64,000 nucleotides of DNA from JBKDZP01 sp047971315 (GTDB lineage Bacteria > Bacillota_I > Bacilli_A > RF39 > UBA660), in the NCBI GenBank assembly GCA_047971315.1, contig JBKDZP010000004.1, positions 1 through 64,000 on the forward strand, in the 5' to 3' direction. Numbering within the stretch: the first letter of the stretch is position 1; each line of letters opens with the position of its first letter. The translations under genes were made by a program, and so were the position numbers. The notes below the pieces were generated by a model, which had not been told where the DNA came from, did not search any database, and saw only the letters and a list, made by a program, of their open reading frames with translations. Shown piece by piece: positions 17,393 to 26,775 of this stretch.

Positions 17393-17929
17393 ATAATTGA
17401 TTGCTTTTTCTTCAAAATAAGATTTTGGATGATCACAAACTGGACATGCATTTGGTACTTTTTCTCCATAATGAATATGTCCACAGTTTCTACAAATCCA
17501 CATTTTAGGTACAACTCTTTTAAATACCATTCCTACTTTTACATTTTCTAATAATTTTAAATATCTTTCTTCATGTTCTTTTTCTATTTTACCTACTTCA
17601 TCAAATAGATATGAAATACGATCAAATCCTTCTTCTTTAGCTGTTTTAGAAAATTCAGCATACATATCTGTCCATTCAAAGTTTTCTCCATTTGCAGCAT
17701 CTTCTAGATTTGTTATTGTATCTGGAACTTGACCTTCATGTAATAATTTAAACCATATTTTTGCATGTTCTTTTTCGTTTGATGCAGTTTCTTCAAAAAT
17801 TGCTGCTATTTGTTCATATCCATCTTTTTTTGCTTGACTTGCATAGTATGTATATTTATTTCTTGCTTGACTTTCTCCAGCAAAAGCTGACATTAAATTT
17901 TGTTCTGTTTTACTTCCTTTTAATTCCAT
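17390..17929 (-). CDS. rbr: Rubrerythrin
   Basis: This cytoplasmic peroxidase reduces H2O2 with electrons from rubredoxin-type partners. The ferritin-like di-iron domain shows the Glu/His ligands in FAGESQARNKYTYYA, EKEHAKIWF and EVGKIEKEHEERY. The C-terminal rubredoxin-like domain has CRNCGHIHYG and CPVCDHPKSYF (about residues 144-170). The start MELKGSKTEQNLM at 17929 is 2 bases after the perR stop; the longer frame runs inside perR. perR-rbr form one operon, so peroxide should induce it. Length (179 aa) is typical. Confidence 0.95.
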   Translation of the reverse strand: MELKGSKTEQNLMSAFAGESQARNKYTYYASQAKKDGYEQIAAIFEETASNEKEHAKIWFKLLHEGQVPDTITNLEDAANGENFEWTDMYAEFSKTAKEEGFDRISYLFDEVGKIEKEHEERYLKLLENVKVGMVFKRVVPKMWICRNCGHIHYGEKVPNACPVCDHPKSYFEEKAINY

Positions 17930-17931
17930 AG

Positions 17932-18318
17932 TTAACCTTCTTTCTTTTCTTGACATTGTTTACATATTCCACAAAATAATAAGTCTTGGTTTGTTATTTC
18001 ACATTCTAAATAGTTTTGTACTTGATTAGTAATATTTTCTATTATAAAGTTATTTATATCATATATTTTATGACATTTATTACAATATAAATGAGAATGT
18101 AAATTTAGTGTTTTATCGTAACAATCACTACCTTGTGCCATGTATATTTTTTTTATTTGTTTAAGTTCTACTAACTGATTTAGATTACGATAAATAGTTC
18201 CTAAGCTGATATTTGGTATTTCTTTTTTTACCATATCATATATTATTTCAGTATTTAAATGTTCACAACTATTTTGAATTACTTTTAATATTGTTTCTCT
18301 TTGCATGGAATATCTCAT
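17932..18318 (-). CDS. perR: Peroxide-responsive Fur-family repressor (PerR)
   Basis: This 128-residue Fur-family protein represses peroxide-defence genes until its iron site is oxidised. The winged helix (TIYRNLNQLVELKQIKK) precedes a dimerisation domain with the sensing ligands in LNLHSHLYC. The structural zinc site is formed by CNKC and CGICKQC. The layout matches PerR rather than Fur. It is co-transcribed with rubrerythrin and preceded by a PerR box, so it is probably autoregulated. Confidence 0.85.
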   Translation of the reverse strand: MRYSMQRETILKVIQNSCEHLNTEIIYDMVKKEIPNISLGTIYRNLNQLVELKQIKKIYMAQGSDCYDKTLNLHSHLYCNKCHKIYDINNFIIENITNQVQNYLECEITNQDLLFCGICKQCQEKKEG

Positions 18319-18332
18319 ATGTCACCTCTTAA

Positions 18333-18347
18333 TAGTAATAATTACTA
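18333..18347. promoter_or_regulatory. PerR/Fur box upstream of perR-rbr
   Basis: TAGTAATAATTACTA is a perfect 7-1-7 inverted repeat, close to the PerR consensus TTATAATnATTATAA. It lies 15 bases before perR. A weaker copy (TAGTAATTATTAATT) is at 18384-18398. Confidence 0.7.
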
Positions 18348-18400
18348 TTATTATTAGTATATATCATAAATAAAAAAAATCAATAGTAATTATTAATTTT

Positions 18401-19582
18401 TTATCTTTTTTTTAATATTATTTTTTGTTGTTCTTTTTCTATATGAATTCTTTGTACAACTGCTAAAGATATAATTAGTGAAAGCGTATAACTACCACCA
18501 TAGCTTAAAAAAGGTAAAGGAATTCCTGTAAGTGGCATAACTCCAAATAATCCTCCTAGATTAATAAGTATATGTAAGAATATATAAGTTGCAATTCCAA
18601 GTGCTATATATTGACCTCGTATTGTATTTGAATTTGTAGAAATTTTTAATATTCTAAATAATATTACAATATATATAATAAATATTATAGTACATTTAAT
18701 AAATCCATTTTCTTCTGCTATTATAGCAAAAACTGAATCAGTATGGGCTTCTGGGATATATGTTACTTGTTTGCTTTGTCCTAATCCAACTCCAAATAAT
18801 CCTCCAGAGTTTATCGCAATAAATCCATTACATACTTGATAACCACCGTCAGTATATTTAGAACACGGATCAAAAAAATCAAAACGGCTAGATTGAGTCT
18901 TTGTAAATAAACCACCTGTTACAATAGAATAAATACCTGCTGATGCAATAATTAATAATAAACCAAGTCCAATTGTTTTTAACTTTTCTATTCTTAGTAT
19001 CGGACTTCCTAAAAACATTACTGCAAATATTAAAAAAGTAACTATCATTGTTCCTAAATCTTTTTGAAGAAATATTATTATAGGAAAAATTGTTCCAATA
19101 AATAGTATTCTTGCGATTAAATCATAATGAAATCTTTTTTTATCTTTTAGTTTAAAATATACATTTTCAAAATAAGTAGCTAATGCTATTATCATAATAG
19201 GTTTTGAAAATTCACTAGGTTGAAATTTTCCAAATATTGGTATATTTAACCAGTTTTTGTTTCCCATATGGAATGAACCATAAATTAATAAATACACTAA
19301 ACATACACCAATAAATAAAAATAGTATCTTAATCAGTGATTTATAATATTTGGTTGGAATTGTTATTATAATCAACGAAAATATAAATCCAGCTAATAAT
19401 ATTTCCCCCTGTTTGAAGAAAAAAGTATAAAGTGGTATATTATAAATTACAACAACTGATTTACTTGATGCAGTTACAATATTTAATAATCCTAAAATAA
19501 ATAAAATAATTGTAATAAATAAAAGAACTTTATCTGAATCCCTCAAATCATTTTTTAACGTTTTTATAAATTTTTCTAGCAT
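18401..19582 (-). CDS. SEDS-family glycosyltransferase (FtsW/RodA/SpoVE)
   Basis: This multi-pass membrane protein (about 393 aa) polymerises peptidoglycan glycan strands with a class B PBP partner. It has about ten membrane helices. Family motifs visible are NWLNIPIFGKFQPSEFSKP in the middle loop, the large extracellular loop with SSRFDFFDPCSKY and GVGLGQSKQVTYIPEAHTD, and the C-terminal PLPFLSYGGSYTLS. The frame opens at a GTG inside AGGTGAAAT, but the ATG at 19582 is correctly spaced after that site. FtsW, RodA and SpoVE cannot be told apart here. Sporulation genes nearby make SpoVE possible. Confidence 0.85.
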   Translation of the reverse strand: MLEKFIKTLKNDLRDSDKVLLFITIILFILGLLNIVTASSKSVVVIYNIPLYTFFFKQGEILLAGFIFSLIIITIPTKYYKSLIKILFLFIGVCLVYLLIYGSFHMGNKNWLNIPIFGKFQPSEFSKPIMIIALATYFENVYFKLKDKKRFHYDLIARILFIGTIFPIIIFLQKDLGTMIVTFLIFAVMFLGSPILRIEKLKTIGLGLLLIIASAGIYSIVTGGLFTKTQSSRFDFFDPCSKYTDGGYQVCNGFIAINSGGLFGVGLGQSKQVTYIPEAHTDSVFAIIAEENGFIKCTIIFIIYIVILFRILKISTNSNTIRGQYIALGIATYIFLHILINLGGLFGVMPLTGIPLPFLSYGGSYTLSLIISLAVVQRIHIEKEQQKIILKKR

Positions 19583-19730
19583 ATATTTCACCTACTTTAA
19601 TATCTATTATATAACAAGTATTATTTTTTTTAAATACTTTTGATGAATTTACTACATAATTAGGTTAATATATTAACCAATTTTTTATATTTTAATAAAA
19701 TATAGTAGACCTAGATAGGAGGAAACAATT

Positions 19731-19892
19731 ATGTATTATTACGGTGGATACCAAGGATATGGATGTAACCCTTGTGGTGGTGGTTATGGCTATGGTACTG
19801 GTGGCGGAGCAGGTTACGGAGCTGCTATTATTTTAGTTTTATTTATTTTATTAGTAATTATTATCGGAGCTAGATCTTGGGGAAATATCTAA
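19731..19892 (+). CDS. YjcZ-family spore peptide 1
   Basis: ATG follows TAGGAGGAAACAATT. The 53-residue peptide has a Tyr/Gly-rich head (MYYYGGYQGYGCNPCGGG) and one hydrophobic helix GAAIILVLFILLVIIIGA, which is the YjcZ/YjcM sporulation family signature. Such peptides are made during sporulation and associate with spore layers or membranes. The -10-like sequence AATATAGTA upstream would suit a mother-cell sigma factor (inference). It has a terminator at 19907-19933. Confidence 0.8.
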   Translation: MYYYGGYQGYGCNPCGGGYGYGTGGGAGYGAAIILVLFILLVIIIGARSWGNI

Positions 19893-19906
19893 TATCTAAG
19901 TCATTT

Positions 19907-19933
19907 AAACTCTACTTTTGTAGAGTTTTTATT
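19907..19933 (+). terminator. Terminator of YjcZ peptide 1
   Basis: AAACTCTAC/GTAGAGTTT stem with TTTT loop, followed by a T-run. Confidence 0.8.
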
Positions 19934-20013
19934 ATATTTTTGTATTTTTGGGTTTTTTAACTATTTATATTTTGTATTTTTTTATATACTAAAGTAGATA
20001 GGGGGAATAACTA

Positions 20014-20169
20014 ATGTGCGCAAATAATTGTCAACCTACTGGAAATCCATGTTGTGAAAGTTATTGTGGTACTCCAAGTAGATATGGTAATGGAGCTGCT
20101 ATTATTCTAGTTTTATTTATTTTACTAATAATAATTATTGGTGTTAATCACTGTGGATTTGGTTTTTAA
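20014..20169 (+). CDS. YjcZ-family spore peptide 2
   Basis: This 51-residue paralogue of the preceding gene has a Cys-rich head with six Cys residues (MCANNCQPTGNPCCESYC...) and the near-identical helix GAAIILVLFILLIIIIG. The site is GGGGGAATAACTA. The Cys-rich head suggests cross-linking in the coat or metal binding, which is inference. A TATATACTA -10-like sequence lies upstream. Two adjacent copies with different heads point to duplication and divergence. Confidence 0.8.
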   Translation: MCANNCQPTGNPCCESYCGTPSRYGNGAAIILVLFILLIIIIGVNHCGFGF

Positions 20170-20186
20170 TATTAAATTAGTTAATT

Positions 20187-20206
20187 AGCCCTATTTGGGC
20201 TTTTTG
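20187..20206 (+). terminator. Terminator of YjcZ peptide 2
   Basis: AGCCC/GGGCT stem with a 5-base loop and a T-run. Confidence 0.8.
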
Positions 20207-20261
20207 TTTTGTTGTAATGTTTAAAAAATTGTGTTAAAATATTTAGTATGGAGTTGGTATT

Positions 20262-20810
20262 ATGTTTAAAAAACTAAACATATTAGATGAAAAAGATAAA
20301 AAATTAAGAAAAATAAGTGAAGAGGTTATTTTTCCAATATCTAAAGAAGATAAAGATACTATTAAACAAATAATTGAGCAATTGACCTATAGTCAAATTG
20401 AAAAATTTGAAAAAATGTATAATTTACGACCTGGAATGGGACTTGCATTTGTACAACTTGGTATCTTAAAAAGGATAATTGTTATTGTTGATGAATATGA
20501 AGAAGGCAAGTTTGACGAATATGTTGTTATAAATCCTATTATAAATAGTCATTCATCTGAAATTATTGCTGCTGAAGCCGGTGAAGGTTGTCTTAGTGTG
20601 AATAGAGAAATTGATGGTCATGTCCCAAGATATGCTAGAATAACAATTGAAGGATATGATTTAGATGGTAATAAAATTAAAATTCGTGCTCGCGAAGAGT
20701 TAGCAATTGCTTTTCAACATGAGATTGATCATTTAAATGGAATTCTATTTTTTGATCATATTAATAAAAGTAAACCATTTTATAATGATAAAGAAATAAG
20801 AATTATTTAG
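20262..20810 (+). CDS. def: Peptide deformylase
   Basis: Removes the formyl group from nascent proteins. At 182 residues it is the type II length found in Gram-positives. Motif 1 is GMGLAFVQLG (usually GxGLAAxQ, so an Ala is replaced by Phe-Val), motif 2 is EGCLSVNRE with the metal ligand Cys, and motif 3 is FQHEIDHLNG with the HExxH pair and catalytic Glu. The start ATG has a weak GGAGTTGG site. A small membrane peptide gene follows in the same direction after 8 bases. Confidence 0.92.
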   Translation: MFKKLNILDEKDKKLRKISEEVIFPISKEDKDTIKQIIEQLTYSQIEKFEKMYNLRPGMGLAFVQLGILKRIIVIVDEYEEGKFDEYVVINPIINSHSSEIIAAEAGEGCLSVNREIDGHVPRYARITIEGYDLDGNKIKIRAREELAIAFQHEIDHLNGILFFDHINKSKPFYNDKEIRII

Positions 20811-20818
20811 GAGGATAT

Positions 20819-20953
20819 ATGAAAAAATCTATTTTAAAGGTTGTTTTGCTTATTGTTGTTGCGTGTCTTTGTTCTGTTCTAATTTATTATAATTTCGAAA
20901 AAAATTCTAAACAAGACACAAATTTATTTCAAATTACGCATTTAGGAAAATAA
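20819..20953 (+). CDS. 44-residue single-pass membrane peptide
   Basis: ATG follows TTAGGAGGATAT. MKKSILKVVLLIVVACLCSV forms a signal-anchor or lipoprotein-like hydrophobic segment with Cys residues, then a short polar tail ending QITHLGK. It shares the def transcript and a terminator follows at once. The function is unknown. Confidence 0.55.
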   Translation: MKKSILKVVLLIVVACLCSVLIYYNFEKNSKQDTNLFQITHLGK

Positions 20954-20954
20954 A

Positions 20955-20977
20955 AAATGACTTAAAGTCATTTTTTT
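20955..20977. terminator. Bidirectional terminator between def and ylmH
   Basis: AAATGACTT/AAGTCATTT with flanking A- and T-runs, shared by the converging def and ylmH transcripts. Confidence 0.75.
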
Positions 20978-21677
20978 ATACATATTTTCCAATATTTATT
21001 ATATAATTATCTTTTTTTGTTTGTTTTTCTATTCCTATAAATTTATATTTACCATACTTTCTAATACCAAATATATCATTTTCTTTAAGAATATAGGAAT
21101 TATTTGTTAGTATTTTATAATTTAAAATTATATCTTTATCATTTATTAATTCTAATATCTTAGATCGATTTGTTTTTATTATTTTTGGTAATACTGCATC
21201 AATTCTAAATGAGGGAACTATTATTTGTTCTGTTACATATTTTTGTGCAACATTATTTAAAGTATCAATTTCTACTTGTTCTAATGATACATTATATTTT
21301 CCTATTTTAACTAAATTTTGAGATAAATAATAGGAAATATGTTCTTTAACTACTATATACCAATTATCATTAAATATTATGTCTCCAAATAAATTTTGAT
21401 TTAAATTTAAAGCAAATAAGCTACCTAGTATATCTTGATGTCTTAGGTTATTATTTGTAGTTATTTTATAAATAATTATATTTGGACAACTAGTATATAT
21501 TACATTTTTTTCACTATCAATTGATGGTTTATAAATTTGATAATTAGTTTTATTTTTATTTAGTACACTAGTTACTAGTTGTAATTGTCTTGGGTCAAGA
21601 AAAGGTGTTGAACCACCTTTATTTATTTTTTCTATTTCATTTTTTATTAATATTTTATCTTCTTTATTTAGTTCCAT
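20976..21677 (-). CDS. ylmH: YlmH-type S4-domain RNA-binding protein
   Basis: The frame is open from 21728, but the true start is MELNKEDKILI at 21677, overlapping the end of the ABC-F gene by 14 bases. The 233-residue protein has the YlmH N-terminal domain with TPFLDPRQLQLV, a central domain, and a C-terminal S4 RNA-binding fold (about 170-233: VPSFRIDAVLPKIIKTNRSK). YlmH binds ribosomal complexes in quality control and is usually next to division genes. Here it is coupled to an ABC-F ATPase, also a ribosome factor. Confidence 0.85.
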   Translation of the reverse strand: MELNKEDKILIKNEIEKINKGGSTPFLDPRQLQLVTSVLNKNKTNYQIYKPSIDSEKNVIYTSCPNIIIYKITTNNNLRHQDILGSLFALNLNQNLFGDIIFNDNWYIVVKEHISYYLSQNLVKIGKYNVSLEQVEIDTLNNVAQKYVTEQIIVPSFRIDAVLPKIIKTNRSKILELINDKDIILNYKILTNNSYILKENDIFGIRKYGKYKFIGIEKQTKKDNYIINIGKYV

Positions 21678-23256
21678 ATTTTTCCATGAATTCATCATAT
21701 GAAATTTGCTTATCAATATAACTTCCATCTTCTTTTAAAAGTATTATACGGTTACTAATTGTTTCAATTAATTGTTGATCAAATGTAGTAAATGCTAGTA
21801 CACCATTAAAACTTTCTAAAGAATTATTTAAAGATGTAATCGCTTCAATATCTAAATGGTTTGTTGGTTCATCAAATAATAATACATTTGATTTTTCCAA
21901 CATCATTTTAGAAAACATTAATCTTACCTTTTCTCCTCCAGATAATACTGATGTGTTTTTTAAGGCTTCTTCTTTAGAAAATAACATTCTACCTAAAAAT
22001 CCTCTTACAAAACTTTCATCTTTATTTTCAGAGTAATTTCTTAAAAAATCAACTAATGTATAATTATTATCAAAATATTTATCATGATTTTTAGCAAAGT
22101 ATGATATTTTTGCATTTCCACCTACTTTAATTGTACCACTATCTGGTTCAATTTCACCTGCAAGTATTTTTAATAATGTAGTTTTTCCAAGTTCGTTAGT
22201 TCCTAAAATAGCTATTTTATCATCTGGTTTAATTGTTAAGTTAATATTTTTTAATATTTCTTTTCCATCAATACTATAATTTACTTTTTCTAGTGTAATA
22301 ACGTCTTTACCAACAGCTTTTTCAAACTCAAATTTAATAAATGGATATTTACGACTTGATGGTTTTATTTCATCTAGTACTATTTTTTCTAGTGATTTTT
22401 TTCTTGATGTTGCTTGTTTTGATTTTGATGCATTAGCAGAAAATCTTCTAATAAAGTCCTGGAGTTCTTTTATTTTTTCTTCTTTTCTTTTGTTTGAATC
22501 TCTCATTTGGCTTTGAATTAATTCACTTGATTGATACCAAAAATCATAGTTACCAACAAATAATGTTATTTTTTCATAGTCAATATCCACCATATGAGTA
22601 CACACTTTATTTAAAAAATGTCTATCATGTGAAACAACTAATACAGTATTTTTAAAATTTATTAAAAATTCTTCTAACCAAAATATACTCTCAGCATCTA
22701 ATCCATTTGTGGGTTCATCTAAAAGTAATATATCTGGATTTCCAAATAATGCTCTAGCTAATAAAACTTTTACTTTATCTTTATCTTTTAATTCACCCAT
22801 TAATGAACTATGATATTCGTTTACTAGTCCTAATCCTGATAAGAGTATTGAAGCATCACTTTCAGCTTGCCATCCATTTTTTTCTTCAAATCTAGCTTCT
22901 AATTCTCCTGCTTTTATACCGTCTTCCATACTAAAATCTGGTTTCATATATAATGCTTCTTTTTCTTTCATTATTGAATAAAGTTCTTCATCACCCATCA
23001 TTACTGTTTCTAATACAGTGTTTTCATCAAATTCATGGTGATTTTGTTTTAAAACTGATAAACGTTCATTTTTTCCTATTATTACATTTCCCTTTGTTGA
23101 ATCTATTTCTCCACTTAATATTTTAAGAAATGTAGATTTACCAGCTCCATTTGCGCCAATTATCCCGTAACAATTATCTCCAGTAAATTCTAAGTTTACG
23201 TCTTCAAAAAGGATTCTGCTACCGTATCTTAATCCTATATCATTTGCTTTTAACAT
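21664..23256 (-). CDS. ABC-F ATPase, YkpA/YbiT group
   Basis: Two ABC domains joined by a linker in a soluble 530-residue protein that acts on the ribosomal E site. Walker A motifs are GANGAGKST (domain 1) and GTNELGKTTLLKIL (domain 2, the Asn-Glu version typical of YkpA/YbiT). Signature motifs are a degenerate GELKDKDKVKVLL in domain 1 and a standard LSGGEKVRLMF in domain 2. Walker B is LLLDEPTNGLDAES and LFDEPTNHLDIEA. Start is ATG at 23256 after GAGGAGAG. The five extra residues upstream are inside that site. No antibiotic-resistance arm motif is evident. Confidence 0.92.
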   Translation of the reverse strand: MLKANDIGLRYGSRILFEDVNLEFTGDNCYGIIGANGAGKSTFLKILSGEIDSTKGNVIIGKNERLSVLKQNHHEFDENTVLETVMMGDEELYSIMKEKEALYMKPDFSMEDGIKAGELEARFEEKNGWQAESDASILLSGLGLVNEYHSSLMGELKDKDKVKVLLARALFGNPDILLLDEPTNGLDAESIFWLEEFLINFKNTVLVVSHDRHFLNKVCTHMVDIDYEKITLFVGNYDFWYQSSELIQSQMRDSNKRKEEKIKELQDFIRRFSANASKSKQATSRKKSLEKIVLDEIKPSSRKYPFIKFEFEKAVGKDVITLEKVNYSIDGKEILKNINLTIKPDDKIAILGTNELGKTTLLKILAGEIEPDSGTIKVGGNAKISYFAKNHDKYFDNNYTLVDFLRNYSENKDESFVRGFLGRMLFSKEEALKNTSVLSGGEKVRLMFSKMMLEKSNVLLFDEPTNHLDIEAITSLNNSLESFNGVLAFTTFDQQLIETISNRIILLKEDGSYIDKQISYDEFMEKYGTK

Positions 23257-23299
23257 ATTATCTCTCCTCAACTTGTACTATTTTATCATATATAACATA

Positions 23300-23324
23300 A
23301 AAAAGTAAGATTTTTCTTACTTTA
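23300..23324 (-). terminator. smc terminator
   Basis: AAAGTAAGA/TCTTACTTT stem overlaps the smc stop codon and is followed by a U-run. Confidence 0.75.
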
Positions 23325-26262
23325 TTTTTTCTAATTTAACACTTACTAATTTACTAACTCCAGATTCTTGCATCGTAATACCATATAATACATCTGCATA
23401 TTCCATTGTTTTTTTCTTATGTGTAATAAGAATAAATTGTGTTTTGCCTTTTAGCTTTTTTATATATTTTCCAAATGTATCAACATTTACTTCATCGAGT
23501 GCTGCTTCTACTTCATCTAAAACACAAAAAGGTACTGGTCTAGATTTCAATATTGCAAACAATAAACTAATTGCTGTAAATGTTTTTTCACCACCTGATA
23601 ATAATGAAATACTTGTTAATTTTTTTCCTGGAGGGGAAGCCACAATTTCAATTCCTGTTTCTAATAGATTAGATGGATCAGTTAATCTTAAATCAGCAAA
23701 TCCACCTTTAAATAACTCATTAAAAGTTTTAGAAAAATTTTCTTTTACAATGTTAAAAGTTGTAATAAATTCTTCTTTCATCACTGTATCCATCTCTTCA
23801 ATAATTTCCAATAAAGTATTTTCAGCATGTAATAAATCTTCTTTTTGATTTATTAAAAAATCATATCTTTCTGCTACTTTATCATATTCTTCAATAGCAC
23901 CTAAATTAATTACTCCTAAATCTTTAATTATATTTTTTAAGTTACTTACTTTATTTCTAGCAACTTCATCATCAATTTCTAATTTGTAATTTAATTTTGC
24001 TGATTCATAGGTTAAACTATACGTTTCATTTAATTTGTTTAATAGAGTATCTAGTTTAACATCCATCCTGTTTACTTCTATTTCTAAATCTTTTAAAATT
24101 TTCGATTTTTCTTTATAAATACTATTTTCTTTTTTTAATGAAAACTCAAATTCTTCTAAATCACTTTTTATATTTGTTCTTTTTTTAATTATATTTTCTA
24201 AATTAATTTCTAAATCATTCTTTATTTTTAATTGTTCGTAGTATTTATTTATAATAATATCTTCTTCACTACTTAAATTATTATTTAAAATACCATCAAT
24301 ACCAGATATTTCATTTATAACTGTTTTTAAATTATTTTCTGATTCCATCAATAATTTATTTTTATTTGAAATATATTCTTCATTATTAATTTTATCTTTA
24401 GTTAATAAATAAATTTTATCTTCAATTGATTTTAAATTATAATCACAAATATTAATTTTTTCTTCTAAATCTTTAATATCTGAAATAATTTTTGAATGTT
24501 CTTTCAAATAATTTTCTAATTCATATTTTTCAGAAATAATGCTTTTAGTTTTTAATAAGGTACCACCAGTTAGTGACCCACCAATATGTAATAATTCACC
24601 ATCTAATGTAACTATTTTATATTTATGATTTAATATTTTACTTATTTTTGTTGCATTTTCTATATTATCTGTAATAATTACATTACCTAATTGATTTTCT
24701 ATAATATTTTTATACATTGGATTAAATTTTATTAATTCACTAGCTATATTTATATACCCTATCTCATTTTTTATTATATTTATAATATTACTTTCTATAT
24801 ATTTTGATTTAATAATATTTAAAGGAAAAAATGTTACTCTACCTAACTTATTTGTTTTTAAATAATTAATAGCGTTTTTCGCACATTTATCATCATCAAC
24901 TATTACATTATTACTATTTGCTCCTAGGGATGTTGTAATTGCTGTTGTATATGATTCTTCTACTTCAATTATATTTCCAATTGCATTATGAATACCATTT
25001 AATTTGGGATTTTCCAATACTTCTTTTACCCCATATGGTAGTAAACTATTATTTTCAATACTTGTTTTTAGATATTTTATTTTATTTTCTAATTCAGTTT
25101 TGTTAGATATTAGTTTTGTTAAATCAAATTCAAATTTATTTTTAATATTTTTTGTTTTATTTAATTCGTTTTCTAATTGTTCAATATTAATAATTGTATT
25201 TTTTAATGTTTCATCTAAATTACTTATTTCCAAGTTTAGTGTATAAATATCACTGTCTAATTTTTTTGATGTTTCTTTTAAATCTAATGCTCTATTATGA
25301 AGAACTTTATCTTCTACTTCATATTTTTTTCTTTCAACTAATATTTTTTTTTCACTATTAATTTGTTCAACTAAAGTATTTTGATTTAATAATTGTTTTT
25401 GTAATCCACTAATATTTTTATCAAATTCTAAAATATTTTTATGAATTGTTTCGATTTTTGTTTCATTGCTGTTAGAGTTAATTCCTAGTTCTATTAATTC
25501 TAAATTTAAGTTTTCAATTGTTTTTTTATTTTCTTGATAAGTATAGTTTATATTTGTTATATCAGTTGTTATTAAAGATATTTCTATATTTTCTAATTCT
25601 GATGCTTTTTCTTGATAAATCAATGCTTTTTCTTTTTGTTCTTTTAAAGGAACTACTTGATGTTCCAATTCATTAATAATATCTTCTACCCGATTCATAT
25701 TATTATGAGTTTTTTCTAATTTTCTTAAAGCTTCTTCTTTTCTTTTTTTATATTTCAACACTCCAGCTGCTTCTTCTAATATTACTCTTCTCTCATTTGC
25801 TTTACTACTTATTATCTCATCAATTTTTCCTTGTGAAATAATATTAAAACTTTCCTTAGCAATTCCACTATCTAGTAAAATATCAGTAACATCTTTTAGT
25901 CTACATTTTTCATTATTAATTGAATATTCATTTGTACCATCTTGATATACTCTTCTTCTTATTTCTACTTCAGAATAGTCAAGTTTTAAGTATTTATCAC
26001 TATTATCAAATATTAATGATACAGTTGCCATGTGCATGGTATTTCGAGATTTGCTACCAGAAAATATTACATCTGTCATATTTCCATCTCCTCTTAGAGA
26101 CTTTACAGATTGTTCACCAAGAACCCATCTAATAGCATCAACTACATTACTTTTTCCACTACCATTTGGTCCAACAACTCCAGTTATACCATTTTCCAAA
26201 TCAATTGTTATTTTGTCTGCAAATGATTTAAATCCACTAGCAATTATTTTTTTTAAATACAT
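23317..26262 (-). CDS. smc: Chromosome condensation ATPase SMC (short version)
   Basis: SMC organises and segregates the chromosome with ScpA/ScpB. Visible parts are Walker A GPNGSGKSNVVDAIRW, two long coiled-coil arms, a hinge (about residues 395-515, YGVKEVLENPKLNGIHNAIG to LLHIGGSLTGG), the signature LSGGEKTFTAISL and Walker B PFCVLDEVEAALDEVN. Start is MYLKKIIASGFKSF at 26262; the frame upstream has no site. At 981 residues it is about 200 shorter than the Bacillus protein, with the loss in the arms, so the ring should be smaller. Confidence 0.95.
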   Translation of the reverse strand: MYLKKIIASGFKSFADKITIDLENGITGVVGPNGSGKSNVVDAIRWVLGEQSVKSLRGDGNMTDVIFSGSKSRNTMHMATVSLIFDNSDKYLKLDYSEVEIRRRVYQDGTNEYSINNEKCRLKDVTDILLDSGIAKESFNIISQGKIDEIISSKANERRVILEEAAGVLKYKKRKEEALRKLEKTHNNMNRVEDIINELEHQVVPLKEQKEKALIYQEKASELENIEISLITTDITNINYTYQENKKTIENLNLELIELGINSNSNETKIETIHKNILEFDKNISGLQKQLLNQNTLVEQINSEKKILVERKKYEVEDKVLHNRALDLKETSKKLDSDIYTLNLEISNLDETLKNTIINIEQLENELNKTKNIKNKFEFDLTKLISNKTELENKIKYLKTSIENNSLLPYGVKEVLENPKLNGIHNAIGNIIEVEESYTTAITTSLGANSNNVIVDDDKCAKNAINYLKTNKLGRVTFFPLNIIKSKYIESNIINIIKNEIGYINIASELIKFNPMYKNIIENQLGNVIITDNIENATKISKILNHKYKIVTLDGELLHIGGSLTGGTLLKTKSIISEKYELENYLKEHSKIISDIKDLEEKINICDYNLKSIEDKIYLLTKDKINNEEYISNKNKLLMESENNLKTVINEISGIDGILNNNLSSEEDIIINKYYEQLKIKNDLEINLENIIKKRTNIKSDLEEFEFSLKKENSIYKEKSKILKDLEIEVNRMDVKLDTLLNKLNETYSLTYESAKLNYKLEIDDEVARNKVSNLKNIIKDLGVINLGAIEEYDKVAERYDFLINQKEDLLHAENTLLEIIEEMDTVMKEEFITTFNIVKENFSKTFNELFKGGFADLRLTDPSNLLETGIEIVASPPGKKLTSISLLSGGEKTFTAISLLFAILKSRPVPFCVLDEVEAALDEVNVDTFGKYIKKLKGKTQFILITHKKKTMEYADVLYGITMQESGVSKLVSVKLEKIK

Positions 26263-26402
26263 AAAAAACCACTCATTTCTGCTATTTATTATACAGTAAT
26301 AGTAGTTTATAAGCAAGTAATAGAGTTTTTAAAAATGTTACTCTTTTTTTATATTTAAGTACAATATTCAACATAAGTTTTAATCTAAAATAATAATATA
26401 TA

Positions 26403-26425
26403 AAAACACTTTTTTAAAGTGTCTT
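26403..26425 (-). terminator. spoVA operon terminator
   Basis: ACACTTT/AAAGTGT hairpin followed by a U-run, just after the spoVAE stop. Confidence 0.75.
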
Positions 26426-26775
26426 TAATCTTTAGGACTAAAAATAAATGATAAGAAAAATGAAATAACAATTGCAGAAATAATTCCAGATGATGTAAGA
26501 TCAAACATTCCCATAGCAAGTCCCATTACACCATATTCTTCTGCTTTTTCTAAGGCACCATGAATTAAAAGATGTCCAAAGCTTGTAATAGGAACTAGTG
26601 CTCCACCACCTGCAAAATCTACAATCTTATCATAAATACTAAACGTATCTAAAAAAGCTCCAGTAAATACAAACAAAGTTGTAATATGTCCAGCTGTTAA
26701 TTTAGTATTATCCATTATAATTTGTCCAATTAAGCAAACAAATCCACAAAACAAGAAGGCATTAAAATAGATCAT
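26425..26775 (-). CDS. spoVAE: Stage V sporulation protein AE (SpoVAE/AEb)
   Basis: A small four-helix membrane protein (116 aa) of the SpoVA channel that moves dipicolinic acid into the spore and out at germination. The signature GGGALVPITSFGHLLIHGALE is present. It overlaps spoVAD by 4 bases. SpoVAA, AB, AEa and AF are not in the window, so only the minimal AC-AD-AE core is seen. Confidence 0.92.
   Translation of the reverse strand: MIYFNAFLFCGFVCLIGQIIMDNTKLTAGHITTLFVFTGAFLDTFSIYDKIVDFAGGGALVPITSFGHLLIHGALEKAEEYGVMGLAMGMFDLTSSGIISAIVISFFLSFIFSPKD

Noticed and set aside
23444..26299. Several open frames on the + strand inside smc
   Set aside because: They are antisense to a well-conserved gene, lack ribosome binding sites and have skewed composition.
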